A DNA stretch of 40,762 nucleotides, taken from contig WFOE01000180.1 in assembly GCA_015488215.1 (NCBI GenBank), forward strand, positions 1-40,762, written 5' to 3'. This DNA comes from Planctomycetales bacterium (lineage in GTDB: Bacteria; Planctomycetota; Planctomycetia; Pirellulales; S012-138). Below, piece by piece: positions 1 through 8,527 of the stretch. The stretch's first letter is position 1, and each line of letters begins with the position of its first letter. The translations under genes and the position numbers were made by a program. The notes beneath the pieces were generated by a model. The model was not told the origin of the DNA and made no database searches. It saw nothing but the letters and a program-made list of their open reading frames with translations.

Positions 1-97
1 CCCCCAAGCCCCCACGCCTCTTGGTGCGGAAGCTCCCGCGCAAGGCGCAGGTCGCAAGCCGCAAGCCCCTCTGGGGTTCCCCGGCCGGGCCGAAGCC
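1..97 (-). repeat. G-rich region downstream of cysS, possible dispersed repeat
   Basis: Read on the minus strand, the sequence after the cysS stop carries a small CCCC-AGA-GGGG hairpin, a run of degenerate CTTGCG-like units, and then GAGCTTCCGCACC followed by GGCGTGGGGG. The last two words both occur again just downstream of acs, in the opposite order. No coding potential is seen. Calling it a dispersed 3'-flanking repeat is an inference from only two copies. Confidence 0.3.
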
Positions 98-1705
98 TTA
101 TCCGCCCTTTTTCTGTTCGATGGTCCAGGTGGTTCCCTGCGGGCGGTCTTCCAGACGGATGCCCAATTGGCCCAGCGAGTCGCGGATTTGGTCGGCCAGG
201 GCGAAGTTCTTTTCCTTTCGGGCCTGGGCCCTCAGGTCCACCAGCAACTGAATCAACTGCTGGGCGAGCTGGTCGCCGGCTTGGGCCTTGGGCTGCACGG
301 GACGGCGGAACAACCCCAGCACGCCGCTCAGTTCGCGCAGCACGACCGTGGCCCGGCGCAGTTCTTCCACGCGGTCCGGATCGGGCCGGGTTTCCAGTTG
401 GTGCTGTTGCACAAAGCGGTTCAGCTCGTGCAACAGCTCGAACAACACGCCGATGGCTCCGGCGGTGTTGAAGTCGTCGTCCATGTGGGCCAGGAATCGC
501 CGTCGCAGTTGGGCCACGTGCTGCAACAGTTCCGACTGGCCCGGGTCCAGCTCCCCCTCGGTCCTGCGGGTGGGGGCTTCCAACTGGTAGAAGCTCTGGC
601 CGGTAATCTGCTCGAATCGCTGGAAGTAGCGGTAGAACCGCTGCAAGCGTTCTTCCTGGCGATGGAGTTCCTGGTCGCTGAACAGGATGGGGCTGCGGTA
701 GTGGGTGGAGATCACCAGCAGCCGCACCGCCTCGGGGCTGAACCGTTCCAGCAGTTGGCGAAACGGCTGGGCACCGGTGGATTTGCTGATCTTGGCCGCC
801 GCCTGGGCTTCGGCCGATTCCTCGCCCAGGGGTCGGGTGTGCCGCCCGCCCACTTTGCCCGTCTCGTCGGCCGCCCGCATCAGCCCGTTGTGCAGCCAGT
901 AGCGGGCCAGCGGCTCGCCGGCGTAGCCTTCGGCCTGGGCGATTTCGTTTTCGTGATGAGGGAACACCAGATCCAGCCCGCCGCCGTGGATGTCGAACGG
1001 CTGGCCCAACAGGTGCTGGCTCATCACGGAACATTCGATGTGCCAGCCGGGTCGTCCGGGGCCCCAGGGGCTTTCCCAACTCGGCTCGCCCGGCTTGGCC
1101 GACTTCCAGAGGGCGAAGTCGTGGGGAGAGCGTTTCCGGGCGGCCGCTTCGCCCCCTTCGCCCTGCATTTGTTCCAGCGTCCGGTTGCTCAACTTGCCGT
1201 AGCCCGGGAGCCGCGTGACGTCGAAGAACACGTCGCCGCCGGAAACATAAGCGTAGCCGCGGTCGATTAGCTTCTGGATGTACTGAATCATGGCCGGGAT
1301 GTATTCCGTGGCCCGGGGGAAGTGGTCCACGGTGTCCACGCCCAAGGCTTCCAGGTTGTGGAAGTAATCTTCGGTCATTTCGCGGGCCAGTTCGGCCATG
1401 GGGATTCCGCGGCGGTGGCTTTCGGCGATGAGCTTGTCGTCCACGTCGGTGATATTGATCACCAGCGTCACTTCGTAGCCGCAGTAAGTGAGGTAGCGTT
1501 TGATGACGTCGAAGATGACCGGCCCGACCATGTGCCCGATGTGGCTGGGCTTATAGACCGTAGGCCCGCACAAATAGATGCCCACCCGGGGCGGATGAAG
1601 CGGCACAAACGGTTCTTTGCGGCGGGTGAGGGTGTTATAGACCTGCAACTGGGGGGCGGAGTTTTCTTCCGGGGCAGCGTCCTGGCGGGCTTGGGCTTCT
1701 AGCAT
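98..1705 (-). CDS. cysS: Cysteinyl-tRNA synthetase
   Basis: This class I aminoacyl-tRNA synthetase charges tRNA-Cys with cysteine in the cytoplasm. The ORF encodes 535 aa, slightly longer than the usual 460-500 aa. Visible family features are LCGPTVY near the N-terminus with the first zinc-ligand Cys, an intact HIGH motif (PSHIGHMVGP), the zinc-site pieces HIECSVMS and HHENEIAQ, and KISKS in place of KMSKS. About 20 residues precede the conserved core and are not family-typical. The ATG lies inside the end of ispF: the two genes share ATGCTAG, so translation is probably coupled. ispF-cysS adjacency is also known from actinobacteria (ispD-ispF-cysS in Mycobacterium). An internal insert of charged residues precedes KISKS. 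Confidence 0.97.
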   Translation of the reverse strand: MLEAQARQDAAPEENSAPQLQVYNTLTRRKEPFVPLHPPRVGIYLCGPTVYKPSHIGHMVGPVIFDVIKRYLTYCGYEVTLVINITDVDDKLIAESHRRGIPMAELAREMTEDYFHNLEALGVDTVDHFPRATEYIPAMIQYIQKLIDRGYAYVSGGDVFFDVTRLPGYGKLSNRTLEQMQGEGGEAAARKRSPHDFALWKSAKPGEPSWESPWGPGRPGWHIECSVMSQHLLGQPFDIHGGGLDLVFPHHENEIAQAEGYAGEPLARYWLHNGLMRAADETGKVGGRHTRPLGEESAEAQAAAKISKSTGAQPFRQLLERFSPEAVRLLVISTHYRSPILFSDQELHRQEERLQRFYRYFQRFEQITGQSFYQLEAPTRRTEGELDPGQSELLQHVAQLRRRFLAHMDDDFNTAGAIGVLFELLHELNRFVQQHQLETRPDPDRVEELRRATVVLRELSGVLGLFRRPVQPKAQAGDQLAQQLIQLLVDLRAQARKEKNFALADQIRDSLGQLGIRLEDRPQGTTWTIEQKKGG

Positions 1706-2199
1706 GACTGGAGCAACACGACGGCTTGAGCTTCGATGGTGGTTTCACTTCCCACGGGACCGGTCCCTTCGGCGGTTTTGGCCTTCACGCTCACTTGCCC
1801 GGGGGCGATGCGCAGCGCGGCGGCCAGACGCCCGGCGATGGCCCGAGTCCACGGCGCCAGTTTAGGCCGTTGGGCAAAGACGATGCAATCCACGTTTGCC
1901 ACGCGGTAGCCGTGCCGCGGCAAGTGGGCGACCACCTGTTCCAGCAACTCGAGCGAGTCGGCGGCTCGGTAGCGGGGATCGGTATCCGGGAACCACTGGC
2001 CGATGTCACCCAGGGCCAGGGCGCCCAGCAGGGCGTCAATCAGGGCATGTATGAGCACGTCGGCATCGCTGTGGCCCTGGAGGTGGTGGTCATGGGGGAT
2101 TTCCACCCCACCCAGCCGAAGCGGCCCGCCGGGAGCCAGACGGTGGGTATCGTATCCCAGGCCGATGCGAAACGGCAGTCGTGGCGAGCTGGGTGGCAT
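1699..2199 (-). CDS. ispF: 2-C-methyl-D-erythritol 2,4-cyclodiphosphate synthase
   Basis: IspF converts CDP-methylerythritol 2-phosphate to the cyclic diphosphate in the non-mevalonate (MEP) isoprenoid pathway. The metal-site residues are visible: D-T-H in GYDTHRL and the His of HSDADVLIHALIDALLGA. LGDIGQWFPDTDP and the C-terminal VKAKTAEGTG are also typical. The track ORF starts at a TTG at 2250. The ATG at 2199 gives 166 aa, close to the usual 157-160, and places the conserved core about 10 residues in, so it is preferred. The stop overlaps the cysS start by 7 nt. ispD, a frequent neighbour, is absent; a divergent promoter region lies upstream instead. Confidence 0.95.
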   Translation of the reverse strand: MPPSSPRLPFRIGLGYDTHRLAPGGPLRLGGVEIPHDHHLQGHSDADVLIHALIDALLGALALGDIGQWFPDTDPRYRAADSLELLEQVVAHLPRHGYRVANVDCIVFAQRPKLAPWTRAIAGRLAAALRIAPGQVSVKAKTAEGTGPVGSETTIEAQAVVLLQSC

Positions 2200-2264
2200 G
2201 GGCCATCTGCACAGTTTGTGGCGGGGCGGCAACGCAGGCGCCGCCAGCAATGGCGGCTGAGCTC

Positions 2265-2270
2265 ATTATA
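2265..2270 (-). promoter_or_regulatory. Putative -10 box for ispF-cysS
   Basis: A perfect TATAAT lies on the minus strand about 66 nt upstream of the ispF ATG. No good -35 is visible at 16-18 nt (TGGCCC or GTGGCC only), so the promoter is plausible but incomplete. It is divergent to the lipoprotein promoter about 45 bp away. Confidence 0.4.
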
Positions 2271-2310
2271 GAAAACCGGGGCAAACGGGCCACCGCCCGG
2301 TCAACTGGCG

Positions 2311-2338
2311 TTGACCCCCTGGGGCCAGACCCTATAAT
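2311..2338 (+). promoter_or_regulatory. Sigma-70-type promoter for the low-complexity lipoprotein gene
   Basis: TTGACC, a 16-bp spacer and TATAAT form a near-consensus vegetative promoter on the plus strand. Transcription would start near 2345, leaving a leader of about 235 nt before the ATG at 2579. The leader holds a T-rich stretch (around 2380-2412) and, just before the gene, a possible TTCCTC...GAGGAA hairpin. No ORF is evident in the 2200-2578 gap. Confidence 0.7.
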
Positions 2339-2578
2339 CCCGCCGCAATTCGCCCCGGCAGACCGGGGGGAATGTAACGATTTTTTGGATTTTGCTCGGG
2401 ATTTTGTTTGTTCCGCCGACCGGAGTGACCGAAACACTCAAGAGAGAACCCCCGGCGACCTCGGTGCCGCGCTGGCAAGTGTTTTCGGGCGTCGCATGGG
2501 AGGGTTCCTCTTGCAGGCTGCGGCAACCGGGCTGGAGGAAGTGCAAATCCACCACTTTAACCACAGGGCGCAGTAATC

Positions 2579-3724
2579 ATGCGTAGTTCACTGTTCCGAC
2601 TGGCAATCGTGCTCGGGGTGGGCGTGGGCCTGGTCGGCTGCCAGAGCTCCGGCTCCGGCGGCTTCTCGATGTGGCCGTGGCGCAAAAAGGAGGCCGAAAC
2701 CCTGGTTGAAGACCACTCCACGCCGAAGCTCCCCTCCAAACTGGCCCAGCCGCAAGTGCTCGGCCAGCAGGGCTACGGCCAGTATGCAGCCGGCGGGAAT
2801 CAACAAACCACCACGCCGCCCAGCACCAACCTGGGCACGCCCGGTGGCGGCACTCCGTATATGGCCGCAGCGCCCCAGTACGGACAAAGTACCCCGGGCA
2901 GCTACACCAGCACACCGACGACGCCGACGGCGACACGGCCTGTGGGCTATTCGGCCACTCCGCCCGCCGGAAGCGGCTACTCGGCCACGCCCAACTATCC
3001 CAGCACCGGATATCCGTCGATGATTCAAGGCGGTGGAACGACCACCACGCCCGGCTACAGCACCCAGCCCAGCGGCGGCCTGGGCACGACGCCCAACCCG
3101 ATGAGCACCACGCCCAGCTACGGCGCCCCGAGCGGAACGCCTGGCTACGGCTCGCCGTCGGTTCCGGGTGCCTCCACCAGTCCGGGAGCCGGGCTGAGTG
3201 GTGCGTCGGCAAGTCCGACAACCACCGCCCCCGGTTCGCCGCTTGTGCCCGGTGCTAGCTATCCGCCGAACCTGGGCACCCAGACCCCGGCCACGGGAAG
3301 CAGCAACCCGCTGGGACAAACCACCTACCAGCCTGGCCAGACCGGCTATCAGCCCGGGCAAACCGGCTACAACCCGCCGGCAAGCGTAACCCCCGGTTCG
3401 CTGCCTGGGATGAGTCCCACGGGCAGTACCACTTCGCCCGCTTCGACCCCGGCCACCGGCCCGGCACGAAGCAACACCCCGTACCGACCCGGCTCCACCA
3501 GCGACTACATTCCAGGAACGCTGCCTGGGGCCGGCGCTGCCGGCAGCACGACGACCACTCCCGGTGGTGCTTCCGGCGGCATTCCCAGCGGCGTGCCGCC
3601 CACACCCGGTTATGTGCCTCCGACGACGGGTGGGCTTCCGGGCCAGTCGATCAGCGGCACTTCCGGTGCTTCGCTTCCGGCGGCTCCGACCGCAGGCGAC
3701 GGGCACTCGGGCCATCAGCACTGA
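2579..3724 (+). CDS. Low-complexity Pro/Gly/Thr/Ser-rich lipoprotein
   Basis: The protein has 381 aa and no recognised catalytic domain. The N-terminus is a lipoprotein signal peptide (basic MRSSLFR, hydrophobic core, lipobox LVGC at about residue 21), so it is expected to be lipid-anchored in the envelope. A short charged segment (WPWRKKEAE) follows, and then about 330 residues of P/G/T/S/Y-rich sequence with degenerate repeats such as TGYQPGQ and TTPGYS. It ends in a His-containing tail (GHSGHQH). Such composition suggests an extended, possibly surface or cell-wall-spanning linker. A strong promoter lies upstream and an intrinsic terminator downstream, so it is probably monocistronic. The SD is weak (AGGGCG). 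The function is unknown. Confidence 0.8.
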   Translation: MRSSLFRLAIVLGVGVGLVGCQSSGSGGFSMWPWRKKEAETLVEDHSTPKLPSKLAQPQVLGQQGYGQYAAGGNQQTTTPPSTNLGTPGGGTPYMAAAPQYGQSTPGSYTSTPTTPTATRPVGYSATPPAGSGYSATPNYPSTGYPSMIQGGGTTTTPGYSTQPSGGLGTTPNPMSTTPSYGAPSGTPGYGSPSVPGASTSPGAGLSGASASPTTTAPGSPLVPGASYPPNLGTQTPATGSSNPLGQTTYQPGQTGYQPGQTGYNPPASVTPGSLPGMSPTGSTTSPASTPATGPARSNTPYRPGSTSDYIPGTLPGAGAAGSTTTTPGGASGGIPSGVPPTPGYVPPTTGGLPGQSISGTSGASLPAAPTAGDGHSGHQH

Positions 3725-3750
3725 TTGCTAACACCCAGCACCCACAACAA

Positions 3751-3782
3751 CCCGTGCTCCCCCCGGCGAGCACGGGTTTTTC
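3751..3782 (+). terminator. Rho-independent terminator after the lipoprotein gene
   Basis: A perfect 9-bp stem (CCCGTGCTC / GAGCACGGG) with an 8-nt loop is followed directly by TTTTTCTTT. It lies 27 nt after the lipoprotein stop codon. Confidence 0.9.
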
Positions 3783-3934
3783 TTTGCCGTTGCGGACTCA
3801 AGGGGGCTTTTCTGCGCCGGTGGGTTCCCTGACGAGGGTTCCAGGAAAGGGGCAGTGGGTTGTGCTGATCTGCGGCTTGTGTTCGACTGGCACCAAAGGG
3901 GATTTCCGCCCCAGGCTCATGGCAAGGGGGTTCT

Positions 3935-5464
3935 ATGAATAACCGCGAATCGTGCCAATGGGTGACGCTCCAGCCGGAGCGATTCATCCCGCTGCCGCGG
4001 CATCGGCTGAAAGACGCTCTGCTGGCGGACTTTCGGCCCGGGCTGCAATCCCGATGGCGGCAGTTCTTCGAGATGCTCGAAGCGAGGATCCATTACCAGT
4101 ACCACCGTCAGATGCTGGAGATGAAAGAGGATTACCTTGTCCTTCATCCGCCGGACCCGGACCAGCACCCGGAACCGGAACAAGTGCACCAGGCCGAGCA
4201 GCGGTTCCTGCGGCACTTGTTTGCGATGATGGAGAAAGCGGAGTTCCGCCCTTTGTCCCAGGAAGCGCTGGAAGTCGCCCAACGCGAAGACTACATGTAC
4301 ATGCTGCCGTTGCAGATCGACTGGGAGCAACTCGACGGGGAGTTCCTGCAGCGCTTTCTGAACAGCCCGGACCGGGATTCCCAACACCGGTATCCCCAAC
4401 CCATCGGCGGCAAGCTGCTGCTGTTTAGCCGGGGCACGGGACTGGAACGCACCAGCGGCTATTTCTTTCTGGCCAAGCTGGACTTGCTGGTAAGCGGCCT
4501 GCTTTTGGGCCTGTTCCGTCTCCCGGGAAGGACGCTTGCCCGGCTCAAGGCGCTTCTTGCCCGGCCGAGCCGCCGCGAAGCCAAACCTGGGCCTGCGCAG
4601 GAGACACCTTCGGGCAATCCGCCGCAGGCCGAGCCGAACGATTCGATCCACGCTCCTCGCAAAGTGCAACGCATCCTGCTGCGGCACGCGCTGCGCAGTT
4701 GGCGGGCGGTGTTTCTGCCGGTGGTGATCCAGGAACCCACCTACCGCGAGCTGGTGATGATTTATCGCCTGCGCAGCGAAACCGAAGAGAGCCATCGGGC
4801 TGCCCGGCCCGCCCCGCTGCACATCAAGCTGTTTCACGAAATCCCGCACGCCGACCTGGAAGTGGTTTTCCCGGCCAAGCGCATCTCGATGAAACCAGTG
4901 GACCAGATCAAGCTGGTCGTTACCGGCAGCGTGGGGCTGCTGCTGGCCGGTTCCAAGCTAATCTTCAGCGCGGTGCTCAATCCCGTGCTGCTGCTTACCG
5001 CGCTGGCCACGGTGGCCGGGTACGGGTTCAAGCTGATTTTTCAGTTTCGCGCTTCGGTCAACCGCTACCACCAGTTGGTAACCGACGTGATGTACGCCAA
5101 GAATCGGGACAACGACCTGGGGGTCATCTTCTCCTTAATGGACGAGGTGGAAGAACAGGAGTTCCGCGAAGCGGCCCTGGCCTATTGGCTGCTGGCTACC
5201 CAGGGCCCCTTCAGCACCCAGGAGCTGGACGCCCGGTGCGAACAATGGCTCAAAGACCGGTTCGACCTGGAAGCCGACTTCGACGTGGCCGGAGCCTTGG
5301 AAAAGCTCGAACAGATGGAACTGGTCACGTACCGGGATGGGCAGTGGCACGCCGTGCCGGTGGAAGAAGCCCTGGTACGTCTGGACCGGGCCTGGGACGA
5401 CTTTTTCTGTTGTCAACAGCCGGAGCCGGACCCTTCGCGCCCCGACGCAGCCGCTGCTTCTTAA
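3935..5464 (+). CDS. DUF3754 (TMEM143-like) membrane protein
   Basis: The protein has 509 aa and resembles the DUF3754/TMEM143 family of uncharacterised membrane-associated proteins known from cyanobacteria, plants and animal mitochondria. The family-like core is the segment PHADLEVVFPAKRISMKP followed by two closely spaced hydrophobic helices (VTGSVGLLLAGSKLIFSAV and LLLTALATVAGYGFKLIF). After these comes a soluble part with YHQLVTDVMYAKNRDND and a winged-helix-like C-terminus ending in DFDVAGALEKLEQMELV. The N-terminal 200 residues are charged, and a short hydrophobic patch follows at about residues 180-195. The ATG has an AAGGGGG SD four nt upstream. The biochemical role of the family is unknown. 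It is flanked by a terminator on the 5' side and a 320-bp gap on the 3' side, so it is probably transcribed alone. Confidence 0.75.
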   Translation: MNNRESCQWVTLQPERFIPLPRHRLKDALLADFRPGLQSRWRQFFEMLEARIHYQYHRQMLEMKEDYLVLHPPDPDQHPEPEQVHQAEQRFLRHLFAMMEKAEFRPLSQEALEVAQREDYMYMLPLQIDWEQLDGEFLQRFLNSPDRDSQHRYPQPIGGKLLLFSRGTGLERTSGYFFLAKLDLLVSGLLLGLFRLPGRTLARLKALLARPSRREAKPGPAQETPSGNPPQAEPNDSIHAPRKVQRILLRHALRSWRAVFLPVVIQEPTYRELVMIYRLRSETEESHRAARPAPLHIKLFHEIPHADLEVVFPAKRISMKPVDQIKLVVTGSVGLLLAGSKLIFSAVLNPVLLLTALATVAGYGFKLIFQFRASVNRYHQLVTDVMYAKNRDNDLGVIFSLMDEVEEQEFREAALAYWLLATQGPFSTQELDARCEQWLKDRFDLEADFDVAGALEKLEQMELVTYRDGQWHAVPVEEALVRLDRAWDDFFCCQQPEPDPSRPDAAAAS

Positions 5465-5784
5465 GCGGGACGCCGAAGATGGCAACCGGCCGGATTCGGC
5501 TGGAGAGCATTCTTTCCCACGTCGGGCAAAAGCAAACGAAGGATTCCGGAAAGTGGGAATCCTCCGATTGCAAGCATTGAAACCCTGGTTTCCCTGAACA
5601 TGCGCCAGATTTGCTTGACTCGAAGCGGCCGAATCGCCATGCTTAATTGGATTAAGAGTGATTCCATCAGGGGTAGTGGTTAAGCTCTCTTTCTTTCGCA
5701 GACGCAATCAGGTAATGGATGGGCGGACAGTGAGTAGGTCCGCCTCTGGTCGGAAAAGTCGAATCAACTCAAGGAGAACTAACA
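5465..5784. other. 320-bp gap with two inverted repeats
   Basis: No gene is visible here. An 8-bp perfect inverted repeat AGGATTCC-N8-GGAATCCT (5540-5563) and a compact GAAACC-CT-GGTTTC (5579-5592) lie after the DUF3754 stop and could mark a transcript end, but neither has a T-tract. Further on, TTGACT (5615-5620) has only a poor -10 partner. The SD AAGGAG (5771-5776) belongs to the following gene. Confidence 0.4.
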
Positions 5785-6531
5785 ATGTCCCAAGCGCCGC
5801 AAAGCTACGATCCCCAGCAGTATTACGCCTCGCCCCAGGCGGCGATGCCGGTCGCCCACAGCGGGGTAGCCGAAAGGGCCGCCTTCCTGCGACTGACCTA
5901 TCTGCACCTGGCCGGAGCCATTGCCGCATTCGTGGGACTGTTGGCCCTGCTGGTCAACGTCGTCCCGCCGCAGATGGTCATTGGCATGGTTTCGGGCTAC
6001 AACTGGCTCATCGTGCTGGGCGCCTTCATGCTCGTTAGTTGGATTGCCGATCGCTGGGCCCACTCGGCCACCAGCTTAGGGCTCCAGTATGCGGGATTGG
6101 CCCTCTATGTGGTGGCCGAAGCCGTCATCTTCACGCCGTTGGTGTATCTGGCCTACGTGATGGAACAGACCCACGAGCTGAGCATCATCGCCCCGGCGGC
6201 GCTGATTACGCTGTTCATCTTCGGCGGGCTGACGGCTATCGTCATGCTCACCGGGGCCGATTTTTCGTTTCTGCGAGGGATTCTCTACCTGGCCGGGCTG
6301 GTGGCCCTGGGCGTAATCGTGGCCAGTATCCTGTTCGGATTCAATCTGGGCACGCTGTTCACCGTGCTGATGATTGCCCTGGCCGCCGGATACATTTTGT
6401 ACCACACATCGGCCGTGCTGCACGATTACCGCACGGACCAGTACGTGGCCGCGTCGCTGAGCCTGTTTGCCTCCGTGGCCATTTTGTTCTGGTACGTGCT
6501 GCGGCTAGTGATGGAACTGCAACGCGACTAG
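5785..6531 (+). CDS. Bax inhibitor-1/YccA family membrane protein
   Basis: The 248-aa protein has a Gln/Tyr/Ala-rich cytoplasmic N-terminus of about 30 residues and then seven predicted hydrophobic helices. The last helix-loop region (DYRTDQYVAASLSLFASVAILFWYVLRLV) is typical of BI-1/UPF0005 proteins. Family members are inner-membrane proteins linked to calcium leak or to modulation of membrane proteases such as FtsH (YccA in E. coli); which applies here is not known. The start is supported by AAGGAG eight nt upstream. A bidirectional terminator follows, and the next gene converges on it. Confidence 0.88.
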   Translation: MSQAPQSYDPQQYYASPQAAMPVAHSGVAERAAFLRLTYLHLAGAIAAFVGLLALLVNVVPPQMVIGMVSGYNWLIVLGAFMLVSWIADRWAHSATSLGLQYAGLALYVVAEAVIFTPLVYLAYVMEQTHELSIIAPAALITLFIFGGLTAIVMLTGADFSFLRGILYLAGLVALGVIVASILFGFNLGTLFTVLMIALAAGYILYHTSAVLHDYRTDQYVAASLSLFASVAILFWYVLRLVMELQRD

Positions 6532-6558
6532 TCGATATGCCATCACCCAGCAAAAGAC

Positions 6559-6592
6559 AAACGCGGCTCCGGACACATCCCGAGCCGCGTTT
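6559..6592. terminator. Bidirectional intrinsic terminator between BI-1 and DUF1571 genes
   Basis: AAACGCGGCTC pairs perfectly with GAGCCGCGTTT around a 12-nt loop. The plus strand continues TTTCTTG and the minus strand continues TTTGTCTTTT, so both converging transcripts meet a stem followed by U-rich sequence. Confidence 0.85.
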
Positions 6593-6619
6593 CTTGTGCG
6601 CTTCGCTGGCCAGGAAGGG

Positions 6620-7483
6620 CTAGCGTTTTTTGAAGTTGTACTTCGGGTTGTTCACGTCAAAGTCCAAATCGGTGAACCCGTTGTTCAGCTTCAGATTCGT
6701 GTAAGTGTACTCTTCCAGCAGAATCGGTTTGCCGCCGGGAGTGGTGGGCCAACTGTAGCTTTCGTACCGGATGGGCACGTTCAGCTCCTCGTCCACGAAC
6801 ACCCGGGCGATGTGGAAGCGGAAATACTTCCGCGGCTTCGGATGCACAAACTGCATGCACACGCAGCGGCGGTTGTTCACCCGAGCTCCGCGGAACCACT
6901 GGAACTGGGCTTCGCCGCGCTGCATGTCCATGAGGCCTACTTCCAGTAGCCGCCGGGTCAGGTTGAGGATACCCACTTCGGTAATCGGGTAGCGGTTGCC
7001 GTTCATGGCCAGCATGCCGGTAGGCTTGAGCGAAACGGTGCCGAACAAGGTGTGTCGCACGCCGGTGCCGTGAGCCAACAGGTTCCCGCCGTTTTTCCCT
7101 TCCACGTAGATGACTTCCTGACCCTTTACGTCCTTGGGAGCCAGAAAATACATGTAAACGCTGAACGGGCGGTGCCTCACTTTGAGGTACATGTACTGGT
7201 AGTCCTGGAGCTTGCCTCCAATGCGTTCCCGTTTGATGAGCACGCAGGAGTAGTCGCGAATCTGCTCCAGGTGCTGCAACCCCTGCTGAGCCCAACGCAC
7301 GGCGGGAGCAAACGGGTGTTCGCCGGGCCGCGGGGTCAGATCGGGAATCTTCCCCGGCCGGTATTCGGTGCGTTCGGCCACTTTGACCGGCTGGGAAGCT
7401 CCGGGCTGGCCTTGGGCCCAAGCGGGCAACAGCGCGGCCAGAACCACCAGCAGCCAGGTAGTGCTCAGGGGCGTCCGTGCCAT
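6620..7483 (-). CDS. DUF1571 exported protein
   Basis: The 287-aa protein has a Sec signal peptide (MARTPLSTTWLLVVLAALLPAWAQG) and then a DUF1571 domain, which is found mainly in planctomycetes and other Gram-negatives. Segments such as YSCVLIKRERIGGKLQDYQYMYLKVRHRPFS, read here only in part, and FVDEELNVPIRYESYSWP are characteristic. The fold resembles outer-membrane lipoprotein-sorting domains, but the function is unknown. The track ORF begins 20 codons upstream. The ATG at 7483 is preferred because it starts the signal peptide directly. Transcription converges on the BI-1 gene and ends at a shared terminator; the MBL-fold gene is divergent on the other side. Confidence 0.85.
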   Translation of the reverse strand: MARTPLSTTWLLVVLAALLPAWAQGQPGASQPVKVAERTEYRPGKIPDLTPRPGEHPFAPAVRWAQQGLQHLEQIRDYSCVLIKRERIGGKLQDYQYMYLKVRHRPFSVYMYFLAPKDVKGQEVIYVEGKNGGNLLAHGTGVRHTLFGTVSLKPTGMLAMNGNRYPITEVGILNLTRRLLEVGLMDMQRGEAQFQWFRGARVNNRRCVCMQFVHPKPRKYFRFHIARVFVDEELNVPIRYESYSWPTTPGGKPILLEEYTYTNLKLNNGFTDLDFDVNNPKYNFKKR

Positions 7484-7794
7484 CGTGATTTCTTGCCTTG
7501 CAAAAGGAGGAATAGGTCGGCTCCGCCTGCGCAGTCCGTTCAAGGCGGAAAGCTCCGGGGGCGTGGAAAGAAGTGAACAAACCCAAGCGGTATCGCTTCC
7601 GGGGGCGGCGAGTCACCCCCGAGGGTCGCGGGGACCGGTGTACTCGGGCTACTCGCACCCTGTTTCCATTGTCGGAAGGATGGTATCGTCTTTACAGGCA
7701 AGACTCCAAGACCAGTTGCAGCTTGCCTGACTGGCATAACCCCACCAGTCCCGAAACAATCTCCCCTTTCCCCCGGCAACAGGAAGTGCTGCCT
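7484..7794. other. 311-bp divergent intergenic region
   Basis: The region lies between the DUF1571 start (-) and the GTG of the MBL-fold gene (+). The track extends the plus ORF through it, but the translation there is not protein-like, and AGGAAG at 7781-7786 marks the real start. No convincing -35/-10 pair was found. Confidence 0.4.
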
Positions 7795-8460
7795 GTGTCC
7801 CAGAACCCGATCCAGTGGCAAGCAATCGAGTCGCTGCCCTTTGCCGAAAACTGTTACGTGCTCTACCGTTGCGACGGGAGCGATTGCGTCCTTGTGGACC
7901 CGGGCACGGAGCCGGACAAAATCCTCACCTTTCTGGAAAAGCACCGCCTGACTCCCGAGGCCGTCCTCAACACCCACGGCCATGCCGACCACATAGCGGG
8001 CAACGCCGTGATAAAGCAACGCTGGCCGCAGACGCCGCTGCTGATTGGCCGACTGGACGCTCCCAAACTGACCGATCCCCAGGCCAATCTTTCGGCCCCG
8101 TTCGGCTTGCCGCTGATCAGCCCCCCGGCAGACCGGGTGCTGGACCACGGAGAGACCGTCCGGCTGAAAACGCTCGAGCTGGAAGTGTTCCACACGCCGG
8201 GACACAGTCGAGGGCACGTGGTCTTCCTGTGTCGCGAAACCGATCCTTGGTTCGTCCTGGGGGGCGATGTGTTGTTTGCCGGGGGGATCGGCCGGTTCGA
8301 TTTTCCCGACAGCAATCAACAAGACCTGTTCCGTTCCATCCGCGAGGTGATGTTCACCTGGCCGGACGAAACGCTCGTGTTGCCCGGCCACGGGCCGCCC
8401 ACCACGATTGGCCAGGAAAAACGGTTCAATCCGTTCGTGGGTCAGACCGCGCAGCCGTAA
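7795..8460 (+). CDS. MBL-fold metallohydrolase (glyoxalase II-like)
   Basis: The 221-aa protein has all metal ligands of a di-zinc metallo-beta-lactamase-fold hydrolase: H61-x-H63-x-D65-H66 in NTHGHADHIAGN, H137 in HTPGHSRGH, D158 in GGDVLF and H199 in PGHGPPT. Size and pattern match the YcbL/GloB-like group that hydrolyses thioesters such as S-lactoylglutathione or related substrates. The exact substrate is not readable. The track gives 295 aa from an upstream ATG. The GTG at 7795 has AGGAAG eight nt before it and starts right at the family core, so it is preferred. It is probably cytoplasmic, since no signal peptide follows this start. Confidence 0.9.
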   Translation: MSQNPIQWQAIESLPFAENCYVLYRCDGSDCVLVDPGTEPDKILTFLEKHRLTPEAVLNTHGHADHIAGNAVIKQRWPQTPLLIGRLDAPKLTDPQANLSAPFGLPLISPPADRVLDHGETVRLKTLELEVFHTPGHSRGHVVFLCRETDPWFVLGGDVLFAGGIGRFDFPDSNQQDLFRSIREVMFTWPDETLVLPGHGPPTTIGQEKRFNPFVGQTAQP

Positions 8461-8527
8461 TCGCCCGGCGTCTGCTTGCCAGAAAGGTGGTGGGCAACGC
8501 AATCGGGGTTGCTCAAAAGCGGTCTAA

